Below, piece by piece: positions 6,068-8,089 of a stretch of 8,089 nt of DNA. Under the pieces are notes generated by a model, which saw only the letters and a program-made list of their open reading frames with translations, was not told where the DNA came from and made no database searches. Position numbers and translations under genes: made by a program. The stretch is from positions 1 to 8,089 of the forward strand of contig CAZJFT010000044.1 in the NCBI GenBank assembly GCA_964545585.1. The letters run 5' to 3'. Each line of letters starts with the position of its first letter. Within the stretch, counting starts at the first letter, position 1. This DNA is from UBA9642 sp964545585. Lineage in GTDB: Archaea > Nanobdellota > Nanobdellia > Woesearchaeales > UBA9642.

Positions 6068-6798
6068 ATGCAAGCAGCATACTTGATGGATTGTTACAAG
6101 AAGGATTTCGAATCGAAAATCATAAATGTACTCAATGAAGGAGATTCAGGAGTATGGATTGAGCTTGAAGAGACATACTTCTATCCTACATCAGGTGGAC
6201 AGCCATGCGATNNNNNNNNNNCGGATTCCTTGTCAAGGAGAACATGGAATATGTCGTTGAAGATGTTATCAAGAAGGAAGGGAAGATATTGCATAAGGTG
6301 AATAAGCAAGGACTATCTGTGGGGGATGTTGTCCGCGGACTCATAGATTGGGAGCACAGATATATACTTATGAGATATCATACTGCCTCGCATATCTTAA
6401 GCACGATAATCAATGAAGAGACTGGTGCAGACATAACAGGGAATCAGCTTTATGTGGATAAGGCAAGGGTTGATTTCTCTTTAGAGAATTTTGATAGGGA
6501 ATTGATGAAAAGTTTTGAATCAAAGACAAATGATGTGATAAAGAAGAACCTCACTGTAAGTTTCAGGATACTTGAGCGTGAAGAAGCATTCAAGATCCCA
6601 AGCCTAGTCAAGTTAAGGAAGCAGCTCCCTGAAAGCATCAAGGAGATAAGGATAGTTGATGTTGGAGATTTTGATCATCAAGCATGCGGTGGCACGCATT
6701 TAAGGAATACTTCAGAGATAGGATTGATAGAGATAACAGGATTAGAGAATAAGGGAAAGGAAAGGAGAAGGATATATTTCAAGATAAGACATGAATGA
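6068..6798 (+). CDS. alaX: AlaX alanyl-tRNA editing protein, interrupted by an assembly gap
   Basis: A free-standing editing domain related to alanyl-tRNA synthetase; AlaX proteins hydrolyse Ser-tRNA(Ala) (and Gly-tRNA(Ala) in some), preventing mistranslation. The N-terminal half carries YFYPTSGGQPCD (residues 37-48), the glycine-rich motif that distinguishes the AlaX-M/long type from AlaX-S. The distal half has HTASH (6379-6393) and CGGTH (6685-6699), the HxxxH and CxxxH zinc ligands. The start is ATG 6068, set by the GGTGAT site. Ten Ns at 6212-6221 split the gene into two frames, which otherwise join cleanly; with one residue across the gap the protein would be about 240 residues, near AlaX-M length. 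No other damage is seen, so this is probably an intact gene with an assembly gap, not a pseudogene. The neighbours suggest an operon with Ogg2 and the phosphoesterase. Confidence 0.92.
6212..6221. other. Assembly gap of 10 N inside AlaX
   Basis: The ten Ns are probably a fixed placeholder, because taken literally they put the two halves of AlaX in different frames. A true length of 2 bases (or 2 plus a multiple of 3) would restore the frame. Confidence 0.9.
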
Positions 6799-6832
6799 TG
6801 TGCATGAGTGATTATGGATATGAGTGATTTTG

Positions 6833-7909
6833 ATGAATGAGAAGATACAATTGGTGATATTCATAGGCGTATTCCTTGCAATATATGCGGGGATGAATTA
6901 TTTTGTTCTCAATAATATGGCTAAACTTTTTGGCATACAAAAAGATATTTGGTTCTATGCATTGTTATTGGTGCTTACCATATCTTATGTTGCTGCATCA
7001 ATGCTTGAATCAAGCTTCGGGAACACGTTCAGTAAGATAATCTATTTCATTACAGCGTTCTGGCTCGGGTTCGTGTTCATAATATTCATACTGATATTAT
7101 TGTTCAAGCTTGTGAGCTTGTTCATCGCACTTCCAGGATTCCAAAGCGGAGTTGCACTCATAATTATAGGATTATTGTTCAGCATATTCGGATTCGTGAA
7201 TACAAGAATCATAGCTGTGGATAATATAGAAATATATACAGATAAGGTCGATTCTGAGAAAAGGATTGTCCAGATATCAGACATGCATATCGGACCAGTT
7301 AATGGAAAGAATTTCATGAAGAACATAGTGTATATGACGAATAAGCTCAATCCTGATTACGTATTCCTCACTGGAGACTTGCTTGATGGTAGGTATAAGT
7401 ATAATAAGGCAGACTTCAATGTATTGAAAGAGCTTGCTGGAAAGAAGTATTTCGTCACAGGGAACCATGAGACATATGCAGGGATAGATTATAGCATGCA
7501 CTTGATTGATGGCCTCGGATTCAGGGTGTTGCGTAATGAATCGGTCATTGATGATGAATTGCAGATAATAGGAGTGGATGATGCGGATGATAGGAAACAA
7601 GCATTCAAGACAATCGAGAACATGAGATTGAATGATGATAAGTATAAAGTATTATTATATCATAGGCCAGTAGGTTATAGGGATGTGAGCGGGAAGGTTG
7701 ACTTGATGCTTTCAGGACATACGCATGCAGGCCAAATATTTCCATTTTCTATACTTGCTTGGCTTGAGAACAAATACACTAATGGGATGTTCTATGAGAA
7801 TGGCACAGTATTATATGTGTCAAGCGGTGCAGGAACATGGGGGCCACCGATGAGAATAGGCTCACGGAGCGAGATAGTGTTTATAAGACTTCTGCCAATG
7901 GATTCTTGA
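6833..7909 (+). CDS. Membrane-anchored metallophosphoesterase, YkuE/YaeI-like
   Basis: A 358-residue protein. Four hydrophobic segments lie at about residues 6-27, 39-58, 68-98 and 105-127, followed by a calcineurin-like metallophosphoesterase domain from about 143. Metal ligands are complete: SDMHIG (D150, H152), GDLLDG (D182), GNHE (N211, H212), LLYHRP (H277) and GHTHAGQ (H296, H298). GHTHAGQ with a later SSGAGTWGPPMR is typical of the YkuE/YaeI subfamily, whose members act on phospholipid or lipid-A-like phosphoester head groups; the archaeal substrate is unknown. The start at ATG 6833 is preferred over GTG 6824 because AGTGAT lies 4 bases before it and contains that GTG, leaving the SD-like site outside the coding sequence. 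It is last in the four-gene unit, 34 bases after AlaX. No convincing terminator follows. Confidence 0.88.
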   Translation: MNEKIQLVIFIGVFLAIYAGMNYFVLNNMAKLFGIQKDIWFYALLLVLTISYVAASMLESSFGNTFSKIIYFITAFWLGFVFIIFILILLFKLVSLFIALPGFQSGVALIIIGLLFSIFGFVNTRIIAVDNIEIYTDKVDSEKRIVQISDMHIGPVNGKNFMKNIVYMTNKLNPDYVFLTGDLLDGRYKYNKADFNVLKELAGKKYFVTGNHETYAGIDYSMHLIDGLGFRVLRNESVIDDELQIIGVDDADDRKQAFKTIENMRLNDDKYKVLLYHRPVGYRDVSGKVDLMLSGHTHAGQIFPFSILAWLENKYTNGMFYENGTVLYVSSGAGTWGPPMRIGSRSEIVFIRLLPMDS

Positions 7910-7942
7910 TGTTTCAGGAGTTTTGTGCGTAAAATTAGTAAA

Positions 7943-7953
7943 TTTTATAAATA
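7943..7953 (+). promoter_or_regulatory. TATA box for the 7999 gene
   Basis: TTTTATAAATA predicts transcription from about 7973, giving a leader of about 26 bases that contains GAGGTG at 7989-7994, 4 bases before the ATG at 7999. The other intergenic sequence between 7910 and 7998 shows no further structure I can name. Confidence 0.5.
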
Positions 7954-7998
7954 AGCTTGCCGAGTTATTACTTTATTATAGTTGTTTTGAGGTGCTTG

Positions 7999-8089
7999 AT
8001 GAACGATTATGAGAAGATGCGCAGGATGTATGAGCTTGCGTATGACTTGAAGAGGCATGGGTTTGCAGAATCTTCTTTTGAGGGAATAA
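7999..8089 (+). CDS. Start of an unidentified gene, 3'-truncated
   Basis: The frame opens with ATG after a strong GAGGTG ribosome binding site and runs off the window after 30 codons. The visible peptide begins MNDYEKMRRMYELAYDLKRH and continues GFAESSFEGI. It looks helical and charged, with no signal peptide, so a cytoplasmic protein is likely. Too little is visible to name a family. The TATA box at 7943-7953 suggests transcription separate from the upstream unit. Confidence 0.6.
   Translation, partial: MNDYEKMRRMYELAYDLKRHGFAESSFEGI

Noticed and set aside
6044..6798. AlaX as a frameshifted pseudogene
   Set aside because: The only frame change coincides with the N run, and all catalytic and zinc motifs are intact on either side, so an assembly gap explains it.
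7042..7600. Minus-strand open frames opposite the metallophosphoesterase
   Set aside because: The plus strand encodes complete metal-ligand motifs across this region; the reverse frames have no start signals or recognisable motifs.

Overview
The window looks like chromosomal DNA from an archaeon. TATA-box-like elements sit about 25 bases before start codons (579-587, 2678-2685, 4478-4485, 4631-4638, 7943-7953). Some genes appear leaderless and others carry GGAGG, GGTGAT or GAGGTG ribosome binding sites. Oligo-T runs follow gene ends, and isoleucine ATA and arginine AGA/AGG codons are used heavily. The Ogg2-type glycosylase and the membrane-anchored winged-helix protein are typical of archaea. 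The low GC, short intergenic gaps and many lineage-specific small proteins would fit a DPANN-type genome such as Woesearchaeota, but that placement is inference. I see no tRNA, rRNA, CRISPR array, transposase or phage gene.

Layout. Left end (2-982, plus): the 3' part of a putative HExxH zinc peptidase, then a small unknown protein with its own promoter. Bases 994-2656 (minus): a two-gene unit of a JAMM/MPN metalloprotease overlapping a U32 family protein that carries the [4Fe-4S] cysteines of the tRNA-hydroxylase type. Bases 2744-4419 (minus): a large acidic secreted protein with an internal duplication, followed 5 bases later by a small lipoprotein. Bases 4658-7909 (plus, divergent): four closely spaced genes, namely a membrane-anchored winged-helix regulator, an Ogg2 8-oxoguanine glycosylase, an AlaX tRNA-editing protein broken by a 10-N assembly gap, and a four-helix membrane metallophosphoesterase. 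A new gene with its own promoter starts at 7999 and runs off the window.

How it may work together. The most interesting part is the divergent region at 2744-5395. A membrane protein with an external beta-sandwich-like domain and an internal DNA-binding domain is encoded back to back with a secreted glycoprotein-like protein and a lipoprotein. The intergenic DNA holds two direct copies of a composite element, ATGAACCTT-N12/13-AATATTGGA, just upstream of the secreted-protein promoter. This suggests a one-component envelope sensor controlling its divergent neighbours; that link is inference. The other plus-strand genes (Ogg2, AlaX) are DNA-repair and translation-fidelity functions, probably cotranscribed with the regulator.
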